64,000 nt of DNA from Rhodocyclaceae bacterium (GTDB lineage: Bacteria > Pseudomonadota > Gammaproteobacteria > Burkholderiales > Rhodocyclaceae): NCBI GenBank assembly GCA_016721505.1, contig JADKHX010000012.1:1-64000 (forward strand), in the 5' to 3' direction. Of the stretch, positions 7,031-15,644 are shown one piece after another. The stretch's first letter is position 1. The number at the start of each line of letters is the position of its first letter. The notes beneath the pieces are model-generated. The model had not been told where the DNA came from, did no database searches, and saw nothing but the letters and a program-made list of their open reading frames with translations. Made by a program: the position numbers and the translations under genes.

Positions 7031-7741
7031 ATGAAGACTGCACTATCTATCCTCACCATCATCACCGCCGCATCTTTCTGGGCAAGTGAAATTTCTGCCG
7101 CCACCACACCGGTAACCAATATCGTCAGCGGTGAGGTGCTTGAGGTCAAGGAGGTCGAGAGCTATACCTATCTCCGCCTTAAGACCAAAGACGGAGAAAC
7201 GTGGGCCGCCGTTGGCAAGGCTAAGGTCAAGACTGGCGCAAAGGTCACCATTGAAAACGTCACGGTCATGAGCAACTTCGAGAGCAAATCGCTGAAGAAG
7301 ACTTTTCCGACAATCATGTTTGGTAATTTGGCAGGCTCCGGGGCTAGCGCTCAATCAAATGGCGGTGCGATGGGCAAACCTCATCCAAGCATTGCCAAAC
7401 CATCGGATACGCAGAACGTTGTTGTTCCGAAGGCGAGCGGTGCCAATGCCCGGACAGTGGCGGAAATTCTGACCAAGACCGCCGAACTGAAGGATAAACC
7501 CGTCGTCGTCAGCGGCAAGGTTGTCAAGTTCAACCCCGGGATATTGGGTAAAAACTGGATTCATCTGCGCGACGGCTCAGGCTCCAGCGCAGACAACACC
7601 AACGACATTATTGTGACCACGTCAAGCGAGACGCAGGTCGGCAATGTCATTACCGTAAAAGGCGTCGTACGAACCGACAAGGATCTCGGTGCAGGTTATT
7701 CCTACAAGGTGCTCATTGAGGATGCGACATTACAGAAGTGA
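7031..7741 (+). CDS. Secreted OB-fold protein, NrfJ-like
   Basis: 236 residues with a signal peptide (MKTALSILTIITAASFWASEISA). Two similar halves follow. The first has SGEVLEVKEVESYTYLRLKTKDGETWAAV, with a GAKVTIENV strand. The second has VVVSGKVVKFNPGILGKNWIHLRDGSG, with VGNVITVKGVV. The GKNWIHLRDG phrase is characteristic of small periplasmic OB-fold proteins found with cytochromes and nitrite reductases (NrfJ-like). A low-complexity Ser/Ala/Pro linker joins the halves. It follows fnr with a 58-base gap and may be under its control; that is inference. Exact ligand unknown. Confidence 0.7.
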   Translation: MKTALSILTIITAASFWASEISAATTPVTNIVSGEVLEVKEVESYTYLRLKTKDGETWAAVGKAKVKTGAKVTIENVTVMSNFESKSLKKTFPTIMFGNLAGSGASAQSNGGAMGKPHPSIAKPSDTQNVVVPKASGANARTVAEILTKTAELKDKPVVVSGKVVKFNPGILGKNWIHLRDGSGSSADNTNDIIVTTSSETQVGNVITVKGVVRTDKDLGAGYSYKVLIEDATLQK

Positions 7742-7773
7742 CAGCGGTTGCCCAAGCTGGGAGTATTGGCCTT

Positions 7774-7854
7774 AAGGTCGGTGACCTCCTTATTCGTCTT
7801 GCCCGATGTCAGCAGCTCACGGCGTAGTAATTCTTCGGCGACGATGGATAGTGC
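7774..7854 (-). pseudogene. HicB antitoxin fragment (relic)
   Basis: The minus strand reads ALSIVAEELLRRELLTSGKTNKEVTDL, matching PPSIAAKVLLLNELVTSGTTNKELADRM of the intact HicB at 1654-2070. Only about 27 codons around the start of the HTH remain, with no start codon or flanking domain. Confidence 0.6.
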
Positions 7855-7884
7855 ACAGATCGTATTCACAAAAGCCTTTGCTGG

Positions 7885-8097
7885 CTAAGCAAGGTGCTTC
7901 CTGAAATGCGCAATGGTTCGCTCCCCCGATAGTTTCGCTGCGCTTTCGCTGCATCTAGGTGTTGAGTTGTTGTGGAAGCCGTGCTGTGTGCCCGAGTAGG
8001 TATCTATCTCGAACGGTACGCCGGCCGCCTTGAGTGCCGCCTCGACCGCGGGATACGTGCCGTTGATACGCTCGGCCCGCTCGGCCAGGTGGCACAC
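7885..8097 (-). pseudogene. Dienelactone hydrolase C-terminal fragment
   Basis: The 70-codon minus-strand frame ends ERTIAHFRKHLA and contains TYPAVEAALKAAGVPFEIDTYSGTQHGFHNNSTPR. This is the C-terminal region of carboxymethylenebutenolidase-type hydrolases, including the catalytic-His loop (GTQHGFHN). The N-terminal two thirds with the nucleophile Cys/Ser are absent, and the frame has no proper start. Typical intact length is about 230-290 residues. It is a relic beside the hicB fragment, so 7.75-8.1 kb looks like a graveyard of former genes. Confidence 0.75.
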
Positions 8098-8121
8098 TGA
8101 CTAAAGGAGCACAATGCCACC

Positions 8122-8385
8122 ATGCGTACCACCCGTGCAACCGCTGCAATATCCCGACTCAACGCCAGAAGCGATGGTCGCCATTACGTGATGGCGCTCA
8201 CCGGCAACGGCTTGATCAAATTGTATGAGCGGCTGGATGAAACCGACCAAGAACTTTCGCTGGCGTTATCTCTCGATGAGTTCGTGCAGCTGGTTGATTC
8301 GATGGGTCCACAAAAAGTAGCGCGTATCACGAAAAGCGAGGCTGCTTTTTTGAAACAGTTGGTCAAAAAGGATGTGCTTCGATAA
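8122..8385 (+). CDS. Small hypothetical protein
   Basis: 87 residues, MRTTRATAAISRLNARSDGRHYVM... ending LKQLVKKDVLR. It is soluble and charged, with no signal peptide or membrane segment. A helical C-terminal half contains EFVQLVDSMGPQKVARITKSEAAFL. I do not recognise the family. A purine-rich AAAGGAGC lies about 11 bases before the ATG, which supports translation. It sits between gene relics and acpH, and convergent to acpH. Confidence 0.5.
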   Translation: MRTTRATAAISRLNARSDGRHYVMALTGNGLIKLYERLDETDQELSLALSLDEFVQLVDSMGPQKVARITKSEAAFLKQLVKKDVLR

Positions 8386-8407
8386 ATTTGTTTGCGCCGC
8401 AACCTAC

Positions 8408-9001
8408 TTAGTCGCTGGCATTGCGCGCCACCCATTGTTCGGCAAATTGCCTTGCATCGATTAACCAATCACCAAAGTCAGCAGCAAATCCGGCAGGGTC
8501 GGTGAGAAATTCCTGCTCACCGCCTGCCAGTGGATTCGGCTGCCTGGCGCGGCGTGACATACGTGCCAGCACATCGCTGATGCCAGCTATGCCGGCGTAG
8601 CTTGATAGCCAGTCTTCCTCAGCCATTAATTGCAGGGCGAAATGTGCGGGCGTCGAAATGTCGTCCAGCCGACCCGCAATGGTTTTGTACACCGACGCCG
8701 AATAGTCGTTTAACGGCAGGTGATGAATTTGCGCCCAATCGCGCGCGAGCAGGTGATCGTAAAAGATATCGACCAGAATGCCAGCATAACGACGACGTGC
8801 AGGTGACACTCGATTTCGACTGGCGCAAAACGCCGCGTTGGTTTCTGCGAACGTATCAATCGCTCTATGCAGCGCGACACCACGGGCCAAATCGTGCGGC
8901 AGCAGCCCCGGCAGCGGGCCTTTGATAAAGTCGCCGATGACACCGCCGACGACCAGGGCAGGGGATTGTCCAGCCAGCAAGGCGTGGGCGAGGTAGTTCA
9001 T
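8408..9001 (-). CDS. acpH: Acyl carrier protein phosphodiesterase
   Basis: 197 residues of the ACP phosphodiesterase family (DUF479). It opens MNYLAHALLAGQSPALVVGGVIGDFIKG, followed by the HRAIDTFAE and ILVDIFYDHLLARDW motifs. These His/Asp positions fit the HD-like metal site of the enzyme, which removes 4'-phosphopantetheine from holo-ACP. The ATG overlaps the stop of the upstream lipoprotein gene, so the two are probably one transcript. Full-length; C-terminus DARQFAEQWVARNASD. Confidence 0.88.
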   Translation of the reverse strand: MNYLAHALLAGQSPALVVGGVIGDFIKGPLPGLLPHDLARGVALHRAIDTFAETNAAFCASRNRVSPARRRYAGILVDIFYDHLLARDWAQIHHLPLNDYSASVYKTIAGRLDDISTPAHFALQLMAEEDWLSSYAGIAGISDVLARMSRRARQPNPLAGGEQEFLTDPAGFAADFGDWLIDARQFAEQWVARNASD

Positions 9002-9330
9002 CGCGATGTGGCTTTCGGTGTGACCCTATTGGAGGCGCCAGGGCATTGTCCTTGTTCCTCCAGCCAATAGACCACGTTGCCCACCATAGCGATGCTGCCC
9101 GAGACGATGGCGGTGGCGGCGGTGACCGCCCCGAAAGCTACCAGCGCGGCGACGCAGGCATCACCCTGGCAGCCCATCAGCGTTCCCACTTGTTGTACTT
9201 CCAAGCGCATGTGCCGCTTGTGGCTTTGACAGGTCTCGTCATAGGTCGTGGTGGTATTGGGTAGATAGACGCACCCTGTCAGCAGGGCGAAAACGACGTG
9301 CAGCAGCGGATTTTTTAGAAGTCTTGGCAT
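8998..9330 (-). CDS. Putative lipoprotein
   Basis: About 110 residues from MPRLLKNPLLHVVFALLTGC. The LLTGC lipobox points to a lipidated Cys around residue 20. The mature part has five further cysteines or so and a hydrophobic stretch (CVAALVAFGAVTAATAIVSGSIAMVGNVVYWLEE) that could be a membrane anchor. The longer upstream frame to 9384 lacks signal features, so I chose 9330. It overlaps acpH by four bases. Function unknown. Confidence 0.6.
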   Translation of the reverse strand: MPRLLKNPLLHVVFALLTGCVYLPNTTTTYDETCQSHKRHMRLEVQQVGTLMGCQGDACVAALVAFGAVTAATAIVSGSIAMVGNVVYWLEEQGQCPGASNRVTPKATSR

Positions 9331-9451
9331 AGTTACATCGGCATTAGACACCGCTGGCTCCCAAAATCCTGCAGTCCATCGCATTCCACTAGATCGCTGA
9401 ACGGGTGATCACTAATCTGCATTCATCGCAACACACATTGGAGCAGAAATC

Positions 9452-9712
9452 ATGAAAACACTTTACAAAAGCAGCCGAGTTATCGCCGCAGCCATCGTTG
9501 GTACGCTAGTCCTATCAGCGGGTGCAGCAGTGGCGATCACCAAAGATTCAACAAGCTGTGAGGCAGCCCTGGTTAACCAGACGACGACTCAAGCGCAAGA
9601 AATGGGACGCTTCGAAGTTACGCCGAACACGGTGAAGTTCGTCGCACCGGCTGAGGTGATGGGGCGTTTCGTTATCAGCCAGCACCGCGCAGTGTTCGTT
9701 CCGGCTGCCTAG
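9452..9712 (+). CDS. Small secreted protein with duplicated MGRF motif
   Basis: 86 residues. A signal peptide (MKTLYKSSRVIAAAIVGTLVLSAGAAVA) precedes a ~58-residue mature part. The C-terminal half contains a tandem duplication: MGRFEVTPNTVKFVAPA then MGRFVISQHRAVFVPA. Each unit could form a short beta hairpin. GGAGCAGAAATC lies before the ATG, a good ribosome-binding site. Family not recognised; export is the only firm inference. Confidence 0.6.
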   Translation: MKTLYKSSRVIAAAIVGTLVLSAGAAVAITKDSTSCEAALVNQTTTQAQEMGRFEVTPNTVKFVAPAEVMGRFVISQHRAVFVPAA

Positions 9713-9770
9713 AAATTAGTCGCTTATTTCTGTTGGCAGCCGTTTCCTGCTTCCCGACGAGGAGTGTCTC

Positions 9771-9968
9771 ATGATCAAATTTTTGCTCTGGCTGCTCTTG
9801 TTTGTCTTTTGCTGGCCATTGGCGCTACTTGCTCTCGTGCTTTATCCTTTGGTCTGGTTAATCTCGCTGCCGTTTCGTCTGGTTGGCATCGCGGTAGAAG
9901 GTGTGTTTGAGTTTCTTCGCGCGATTTTGTTACTTCCCGCCACGATTTTTGGCTACCGCCGAGGTTAG
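9771..9968 (+). CDS. Small membrane protein
   Basis: 65 residues, largely hydrophobic. MIKFLLWLLLFVFCWPLALLALVLYPLVWLISLPF forms one long or two short membrane helices. A second segment, VFEFLRAILLLPATIFGYRRG, ends in positive residues. GACGAGGAGTGTCTC precedes the ATG, a clear Shine-Dalgarno. It follows the small secreted protein by 58 bases and ends shortly before a terminator, so the two may be co-transcribed. Not recognised beyond being a short inner-membrane protein. Confidence 0.6.
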   Translation: MIKFLLWLLLFVFCWPLALLALVLYPLVWLISLPFRLVGIAVEGVFEFLRAILLLPATIFGYRRG

Positions 9969-10035
9969 GAATTATTGCCTGCAAGTTGTTTCGCCCAACA
10001 ATCAGACCTTAACTCGTAGTTCTTGTGTTTAGTGG

Positions 10036-10065
10036 CCATCCTTCGGGGTGGCTTTTGTGTTTTTG
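10036..10065 (+). terminator. Rho-independent terminator
   Basis: GCCATCC-TTCG-GGGTGGC followed by TTTTGTGTTTTT; identical hairpin to 696-725. It lies 68 bases after the small membrane protein. Confidence 0.8.
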
Positions 10066-10096
10066 GAAGGTGCGTCGACGCTAACCGCCACTAGTT

Positions 10097-10525
10097 TTAC
10101 TGCGCTCGCTTCCATGCAAGCACGCCTCTTGCCATGGGCGTACCCGGTAAAAATGGGGTCAGTGCCCATGCGGTGGTCAGCACAAGGCGATCACCATCGA
10201 AATGGTAGAAACGTTCTTGCTCAGTTCCATTCCACGCTTCATTCCATGAGCCATCGACTTTGGTAATCAGACGCTCACCATCGATTCGATAGATTCCCGT
10301 GTAGGCAACCATGGTTCGAAATAGATTTGCCATGTCGCTATCGGTCTCGCCCGGCTTGCGCGTACCTGCGGTTAACAAAGCAATCATTCGGCCGTCCGCT
10401 GCCAACACCACATGACCATTGGGGTCGTCGCCCCAGGGTTTGAATCGTTGCGCTGAGTTTTGTAATTCCATCTCAAACGACACCAGCTGCCAAGTGCCTA
10501 GAAATTGTTCACTGAGGTTAGGCAT
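10097..10525 (-). CDS. Lipocalin-like domain protein
   Basis: About 142 residues from MPNLSEQFLGTWQLVSFE. The GTWxLVSFE opening, the GHVVLAADGRMIALL strand, the YTGIYRIDGERLI and the DRLVLTT strands match the single-domain lipocalin-like family (PF13924-type beta barrel). TCTGGAGAAAAT just before this ATG favours it over the ATG at 10540. Such proteins are cytosolic and their ligand is generally unknown. It lies directly downstream of the large TonB-fusion gene (28 bases), so it may be co-transcribed. Confidence 0.75.
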   Translation of the reverse strand: MPNLSEQFLGTWQLVSFEMELQNSAQRFKPWGDDPNGHVVLAADGRMIALLTAGTRKPGETDSDMANLFRTMVAYTGIYRIDGERLITKVDGSWNEAWNGTEQERFYHFDGDRLVLTTAWALTPFLPGTPMARGVLAWKRAQ

Positions 10526-10552
10526 ATTTTCTCCAGACATCTATAAGGCGAA

Positions 10553-13264
10553 TCAGTCTCTAGTGATCTGCGGGCGGTCGCCGACAAATACCATACTGCG
10601 GGTGATGTCGACGACATCAAACATGCGCTTCATATCCGGCGGGAAGGCAGAAAACGGCGCGCTTATTTCGATGATACGGCGTACCGCGTTGTCGAGATCT
10701 TGATGACCACTACTTTTGACAATGCGTACACCGGCAAGCGTGCCGTCGCTGTTGATACTGACTGTCACGACGATAGGATCGTAGACCAGAAATTTGGATA
10801 GTTTTGGGAAATTCATCGCCCCGATGCGCTCGACTTTCTGTCGCCATCCTTCGCCGTAGAAAGCCAGTTGAATGTCTTTGGGGTCCCGCCCCAAGATGCT
10901 GGCACGTCGCGGTGATGGTATTTCCACCGGGCTCACTGGCAACAGGCCCGACGGCAAAATTCGCGCGGCATCCAGCGCGCGACTGGCGAGATCACGCCCT
11001 GCTCCTGTCCCTTGTCCGGCAGCATCGTCACGACCCTTGCCGCTGCCTAGCGACTGTCCCGAACCAGCTGCGGGAGCCGATTGTGAACTCGCTGCCGCAG
11101 CAGTCGCCGCGATTTGCGCCGCTCTTGCTTGTTCGGCCGCCAGCGCCTTTTCTGTTTCGAGTTTTTTCGCTTGTGCAGCCGCTTCGCTTGCGCGATCACG
11201 CGCCAACGCCTCGGCCTCTGCAGCGGCGCGTTTGGCAATCTGCTCTGCCGCCAGCTTGGCCTCCAGTGCTTGCTTGGCCTTTTCCGCTTCGATGCGTGCC
11301 AATTCATCCGCACGCTGGCGCGCTAGCGCTTCTTCTTTGGCGCGAGCAATTGCCGCCTGTTGCTGTTTTTCTAGCTCGGCGCGCGCCTGCTCTTCTTGCT
11401 TGGCCTTGGCAGCGGCTAGTCGTAGTTTTTCGGCTTCAATGCGTGCCAACTCTTCTGCGCGTTGCCGTGCCAGTGCCTCTTCTTTGGCCGCGCGCTCACG
11501 CGCCAATGTTTCCGCCTCTGCAAGCGCCTTTTTGGCTATGCGTTCCGCTGCTGCCTTGGCCTCTAAGGCTTGCTTGGCCTTCTCCGCAGCTATCCGCGCC
11601 AGCGCTTCTTCATTGGTGGCGCGTTGTTGTGCCAGAGCTTCTTCATTGGCGCTGGCAATCGCCACCTGTCGTTGCCGCTCGGCCTCGGCGCGTGCCTGTT
11701 CCTCTACTTTAGCCTTGGCCGCAGCGGCTTGCTTTAATTTTTCGGCGTCGTCACGCGCCAAGTCGTCAGCAGCTTGTCGTGCCTGCGCGTCTTGCTGTGC
11801 TTTGGCAGCGGCGGCTTGTTGCGCCTTTTCGGCTTCGATTTGTTCCAGCGCTAGGACGCGATCTTTTTCGATGCGTTCCTCGCTGAGCTTGGTGTCGACA
11901 ACTTGATCGGCAAGGACGATCGCCGCGACTTCGGGTACCGGTTCGGCGACAGGTCTGCTCCAGGCGCTCGCAGAATTTGTGCTGAGCACGTCAACCACCG
12001 GCCGATCAACTTTTGGTGGTTTCGGTACCGGCGTTGGTGGTTCAACCGGCGTTGGGTCTGGTGCTTTCGTCGCTACCACTGCGGCCTTGAAACCCTTGGT
12101 TGTTGGGGTGGCGACGATGACAGCTTGTGCTTTAGGCGGCTGAATCGGATTGGTGGCTTTTTTCGTTTTCCGTTTTTTCTTTTTTTCCTTGATTGCGCTG
12201 GCCATGGACACTGCGGGCACTGCGGGTACTACGGGCACAGCGGCTTCCGGTGGCGGCAGCTTTAGCAAGGTCGCCTGCAGTAGCGGAATACTTGCCGGAC
12301 GACTCTCGCCTTGCGAGCCAAAAAAGGGCAATCCGGATCCCGGTTCACCAAACTCCAAGGCCAGCAGCGCCAAATGAAACAACAGACTGAGTAATAGGGC
12401 TTGGCCAAGTTGGGTTTCGCGAAGTACGGTTCGTACGGAATTTTTGCGCGGTGAATCGAGTGCTGTGATCAGCGATTTTGAAACGGGTAGGCCGGCATTA
12501 ACGAACTCGGCTTTTTGCTTGATTGGCGCAGTTGCTTTGTCCTGCTGTGCTAGCAAAAAATCAGGTGCGACAAGGTAAGTCAGCAAGGGCGAAATAGGCA
12601 GATCGCGGGAAATTCCCTGGCCTTGACTAGCGACTTTGACGTCGGTCTGCGCCACGTTCTCGGCAACGCGCTCTGTTATCGGACATGCCAGCCACTGCGT
12701 GAATAAATTAAGCACGCTGCGGTCGGTAATTAGTAAGGCCAAGCGCTGGGCTAATTCAGCGTGCGAAACAGCGGCGAGATAAGCCGGCCAACCGGGCATT
12801 TCGTCAAGCTGTTTGTGGTCAATAGAAAGCTTTGTCTCGGGATTGGTAATCAGCCACGCAGCGATCAGCGGCTCCATGATCAGCATCGCTGCAGTCATAC
12901 ACACTTCATCACGAAGCGTCGCAATATCCTTGCTGCGGGATAGTTGATTCGGCTGCGGGACAGTCACCCGCAGCAAGGCCGCCGGGCGATAGTTTTGAGT
13001 GCTCAAATCCGCTGCGAGTTCCTTAAGCCACTTGCGCGCGCCGTAGCTGGCGATATCGGCCAAGCTCTGGCCATCTACGCCCGGGGCATGTGTGTTGCGT
13101 GCGCGGCAGACCATATAGGCGTGCTGCAAGACGTCTTCGCGGCAAATCGCATCGTAGAAGTCCTGAAAGCGCCCGTCCGGATTCTGCTTCGCCCGTAGAT
13201 ACATCCCGCGCTGCAATTCATCAACGCTAGTCGGAAGAAGCACACTCGCCACGCCTGTCCTCAA
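10553..13264 (-). CDS. Reverse transcriptase-like domain fused to TolA/TonB-like protein
   Basis: A single open frame of 903 codons with three parts. Residues ~11-240 match the N-terminal half of a group II intron RT/maturase: TSVDELQRGMYLRAKQ, REDVLQHAYMVCRA, APGVDG (60-65), RVTVPQPNQ...IATLRDEVCMTAAMLIMEPL (99-132), then ISRDLPISPLLTYLVAPD (218-235), equivalent to PQGxPLSPLLANLYL. The frame leaves RT homology before the YxDD motif, so catalysis is not expected. A membrane helix follows at ~287-304 (QALLLSLLFHLALLALEFG). A Pro-rich linker and a ~260-residue Ala/Glu/Lys/Arg heptad-like region (~455-720) resemble TolA. The last ~110 residues are a TonB C-terminal domain (YGEGWRQKVERIGAMNFPK, VTVSINSDGTLAGVRIVKSSG). 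The start is TTG at 13264, or ATG at 13204. No exbB or exbD nearby. It probably spans the inner membrane with the RT part in the cytoplasm. Confidence 0.82.
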   Translation of the reverse strand: MRTGVASVLLPTSVDELQRGMYLRAKQNPDGRFQDFYDAICREDVLQHAYMVCRARNTHAPGVDGQSLADIASYGARKWLKELAADLSTQNYRPAALLRVTVPQPNQLSRSKDIATLRDEVCMTAAMLIMEPLIAAWLITNPETKLSIDHKQLDEMPGWPAYLAAVSHAELAQRLALLITDRSVLNLFTQWLACPITERVAENVAQTDVKVASQGQGISRDLPISPLLTYLVAPDFLLAQQDKATAPIKQKAEFVNAGLPVSKSLITALDSPRKNSVRTVLRETQLGQALLLSLLFHLALLALEFGEPGSGLPFFGSQGESRPASIPLLQATLLKLPPPEAAVPVVPAVPAVSMASAIKEKKKKRKTKKATNPIQPPKAQAVIVATPTTKGFKAAVVATKAPDPTPVEPPTPVPKPPKVDRPVVDVLSTNSASAWSRPVAEPVPEVAAIVLADQVVDTKLSEERIEKDRVLALEQIEAEKAQQAAAAKAQQDAQARQAADDLARDDAEKLKQAAAAKAKVEEQARAEAERQRQVAIASANEEALAQQRATNEEALARIAAEKAKQALEAKAAAERIAKKALAEAETLARERAAKEEALARQRAEELARIEAEKLRLAAAKAKQEEQARAELEKQQQAAIARAKEEALARQRADELARIEAEKAKQALEAKLAAEQIAKRAAAEAEALARDRASEAAAQAKKLETEKALAAEQARAAQIAATAAAASSQSAPAAGSGQSLGSGKGRDDAAGQGTGAGRDLASRALDAARILPSGLLPVSPVEIPSPRRASILGRDPKDIQLAFYGEGWRQKVERIGAMNFPKLSKFLVYDPIVVTVSINSDGTLAGVRIVKSSGHQDLDNAVRRIIEISAPFSAFPPDMKRMFDVVDITRSMVFVGDRPQITRD

Positions 13265-13385
13265 TCACTGATCTGCGGCCGATCAAGATTGAGCGGCCAT
13301 GAACAACAATTAGACAATCAATTTAGCGTTGCGGGGGAGCGCGAACTTCATGCTCGGGAAGACTTTTGTTGAAATACTCAACTTC

Positions 13386-13435
13386 AACGGCGTGTGGCCG
13401 GTGAACGGGCCATTCCATGGCCAGCACCAACTGGC
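13386..13435 (+). repeat. Intermediate variant of the palindromic repeat (50 bp)
   Basis: Begins AACGGCGTGT and ends CCAGCACCAACTGGC like the short form, but has 23 extra bases between (GGCC...GGGCC and CCATGG). It lies between the RT-TonB gene and ppk. Confidence 0.75.
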
Positions 13436-13448
13436 GCATTGACCAGCC

Positions 13449-15539
13449 TTACCCCGCTGCCTGCATATCCGCCAGCAACATGTCTTGCGCGCAAACGCGG
13501 CGCGTGCTGGCTTTCAAGGCGTAGTGGCCAGTGGCATCCATTTCCCAAGCTTGGCTGGTGTCGGCCAGATAGGCGCGCAAGCCTTCCTTTAGTACGCGGC
13601 GCTTGGTGCGGGCGTCGAGTATCGGAAAACCGATTTCAATGCGGCGGAAAAAATTGCGTTCCATCCAATCGGCGCTTGATAAATACACTGCTTCTTCGCC
13701 GTCGGCGTAGAAATAAAATATGCGGTGATGTTCAAGAAAGCGGCCAATGATGGAGCGCACTTTGATGTTGTCCGACAAGCCGGGCACGCCGGGGCGTAAG
13801 GCGCAAACGCCGCGCACGATGAGATCAATTTTCACACCGGCAGCGCTGGCTTGGTAGAGCGCGGCGATGATTTCCGGCTCGAGTAGCGAATTCATTTTGG
13901 CGATGATGCGGCCTTTGCGACCAGCGCGTGCCGCCTCTGTTTCCTTGTGAATTGCGGCCATCATTCGTTTGTGTAAAAAAAACGGCGCCTGCCAAATGTG
14001 CTTGAGCGTTCCGGCCTTTCCCAGCCCCGTGAGTTGTTTAAAAACTTCCGCGACGTCGGCGCCGATTTCGGGGTTGCACGTAAGTAAGCCAAAGTCGGTA
14101 TAGAAGCGCGTGGTGCGTGGGTGGTAATTGCCGGTGCCGAGGTGAATGTAATGCCGAAACATACCGGCTTCGCGGCGCAAAACCATCAGCATTTTTGCGT
14201 GGGTTTTGTAGCCGACTACGCCATACACCACGTGCGCGCCGACTTCTTCTAGCTTGGCCGCGATGGAAAGATTGGCTTCCTCGTCAAAACGCGCCATCAG
14301 CTCGACGATTACGGTGACTTCTTTGCCCTTTTGCGCAGCGCGGAGCAGGTGTTCCATCAGCACCGAATCTGTGCCGGTGCGATACACCGTCATGCGGATT
14401 GCTACCACTTTGGGATCGTCAGCCGATTGCTTTAGCAGTTCTATAACGGGATCAAATGATTGGAATGGGTGATGCAGCAAGATATCCTGCTTGCGTATGC
14501 TGGCAAAAATATCGAAGCGTTTGGTCAGCGATTTCGGTAAGCCAGGCTGGAACGGCGCGAACTTTAAATCGGGTCGATCCACCGCGTCAGGCACGGCGAT
14601 CAAGCGTACCAAATTGACGATGCCTGGCGCACGATAAAGATCATCCCGGGCGAGGCCAAATTGGGTCATCAGAAAATCGGTCATCGGTGGCGAGCAGTTG
14701 TCGGCGACTTCCAATCGCACCGCATCACCCAGATGTCGCTGCGGCAATTCACCCTGCAGCGCGGTGCGAAGATTTTTGACTTCCTCATCGTCGACGAACA
14801 AATCAGAATTACGCGTAACGCGGAATTGATAACAACCCAACACGTTCATGCCGGCAAAAAGTTCGCCAACATGCTGGTGCAATATCGATGACAAAAAGAC
14901 GTGACCGTACTCAATGCCAGTGAGTTCCGATGGCAAGCGAATCACTCGTGGTAGGGCGCGCGGTGCTTGCACGATGGCGGTACCGGAATTTCGACCAAAG
15001 GCATCAGTACCTTCCAGTTCGACAGCGAAATTCAAGCTTTTGTTGAGTACGCGTGGGAACGGATGCGACGGGTCAAGTCCGATGGGGGTGAGCACCGGCA
15101 TGACTTCACGAAAAAAGAATTCACGTATCCACGCCGCTTGTTCGGGCGTCCAAGTATTGCGGCGCAAGAAGCAAATTCCTTCAGTGGCCAGCGCAGGCAA
15201 AATCACGTCGTTGAGCAGCACGTATTGTTCAGCGATTAGTTCGTGCGCCTCGCGCACCACGCGACGAAATACTTCCTTGGGCAGCAAACCGTCCGGTCCG
15301 ACCGAGCGCGCAGCGAGCTTGATTTGTTCTTTGAGTCCGGCAACCCGAATCTCAAAAAACTCGTCAAGATTTGATGAGACGATGCATAGAAAACGCAGCC
15401 GTTCAAGTAATGGCACGGTGTCGTCAGCAGCCTGGGCCAAGACGCGGCGATTAAAGGCGAGGAGGGAAAGCTCGCGATTCAGAAAATGTTCAGCGCCATA
15501 CTGACGATTCTTGGTGACGGATGTTGATGGTGGGTTCAT
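13449..15539 (-). CDS. ppk: Polyphosphate kinase 1
   Basis: About 696 residues, full-length PPK1. The N-terminal domain contains FLNRELSLLAFNRRVLAQA. The head domain and the two phospholipase-D-like catalytic domains follow. KTHAKMLMVLRRE carries the autophosphorylated His, with NYHPRTTRFYTDFGL after it and the C-terminal SADWMERNFFRRIEIGFPI. It makes long-chain polyphosphate reversibly from ATP. The ATG at 15539 (MNPPSTSV) is preferred over 15545. It is transcribed divergently from ppx across a ~105-base intergenic space that must hold both promoters, consistent with coordinated polyphosphate turnover. Confidence 0.97.
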   Translation of the reverse strand: MNPPSTSVTKNRQYGAEHFLNRELSLLAFNRRVLAQAADDTVPLLERLRFLCIVSSNLDEFFEIRVAGLKEQIKLAARSVGPDGLLPKEVFRRVVREAHELIAEQYVLLNDVILPALATEGICFLRRNTWTPEQAAWIREFFFREVMPVLTPIGLDPSHPFPRVLNKSLNFAVELEGTDAFGRNSGTAIVQAPRALPRVIRLPSELTGIEYGHVFLSSILHQHVGELFAGMNVLGCYQFRVTRNSDLFVDDEEVKNLRTALQGELPQRHLGDAVRLEVADNCSPPMTDFLMTQFGLARDDLYRAPGIVNLVRLIAVPDAVDRPDLKFAPFQPGLPKSLTKRFDIFASIRKQDILLHHPFQSFDPVIELLKQSADDPKVVAIRMTVYRTGTDSVLMEHLLRAAQKGKEVTVIVELMARFDEEANLSIAAKLEEVGAHVVYGVVGYKTHAKMLMVLRREAGMFRHYIHLGTGNYHPRTTRFYTDFGLLTCNPEIGADVAEVFKQLTGLGKAGTLKHIWQAPFFLHKRMMAAIHKETEAARAGRKGRIIAKMNSLLEPEIIAALYQASAAGVKIDLIVRGVCALRPGVPGLSDNIKVRSIIGRFLEHHRIFYFYADGEEAVYLSSADWMERNFFRRIEIGFPILDARTKRRVLKEGLRAYLADTSQAWEMDATGHYALKASTRRVCAQDMLLADMQAAG

Positions 15540-15644
15540 GAACAAAAATAATTAGGTGGGTGTGCAAGACCGCACGATGCGGTAATTATGTGGCAGATTT
15601 ATTACAGATGCATTGCGGCGCATGGCTCTGGTTAGAATCCTCCT

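Noticed and set aside
10804..11906. Long plus-strand frames opposite the TonB fusion, Ser/Ala/Arg-rich
   Set aside because: They are antisense translations of the Ala/Glu/Lys coiled-coil region; composition is an artefact and no domain or start signal is present.
15546..15644. Pho box between ppk and ppx
   Set aside because: No convincing pair of CTGTCAT-like repeats could be found in the 100 bases.
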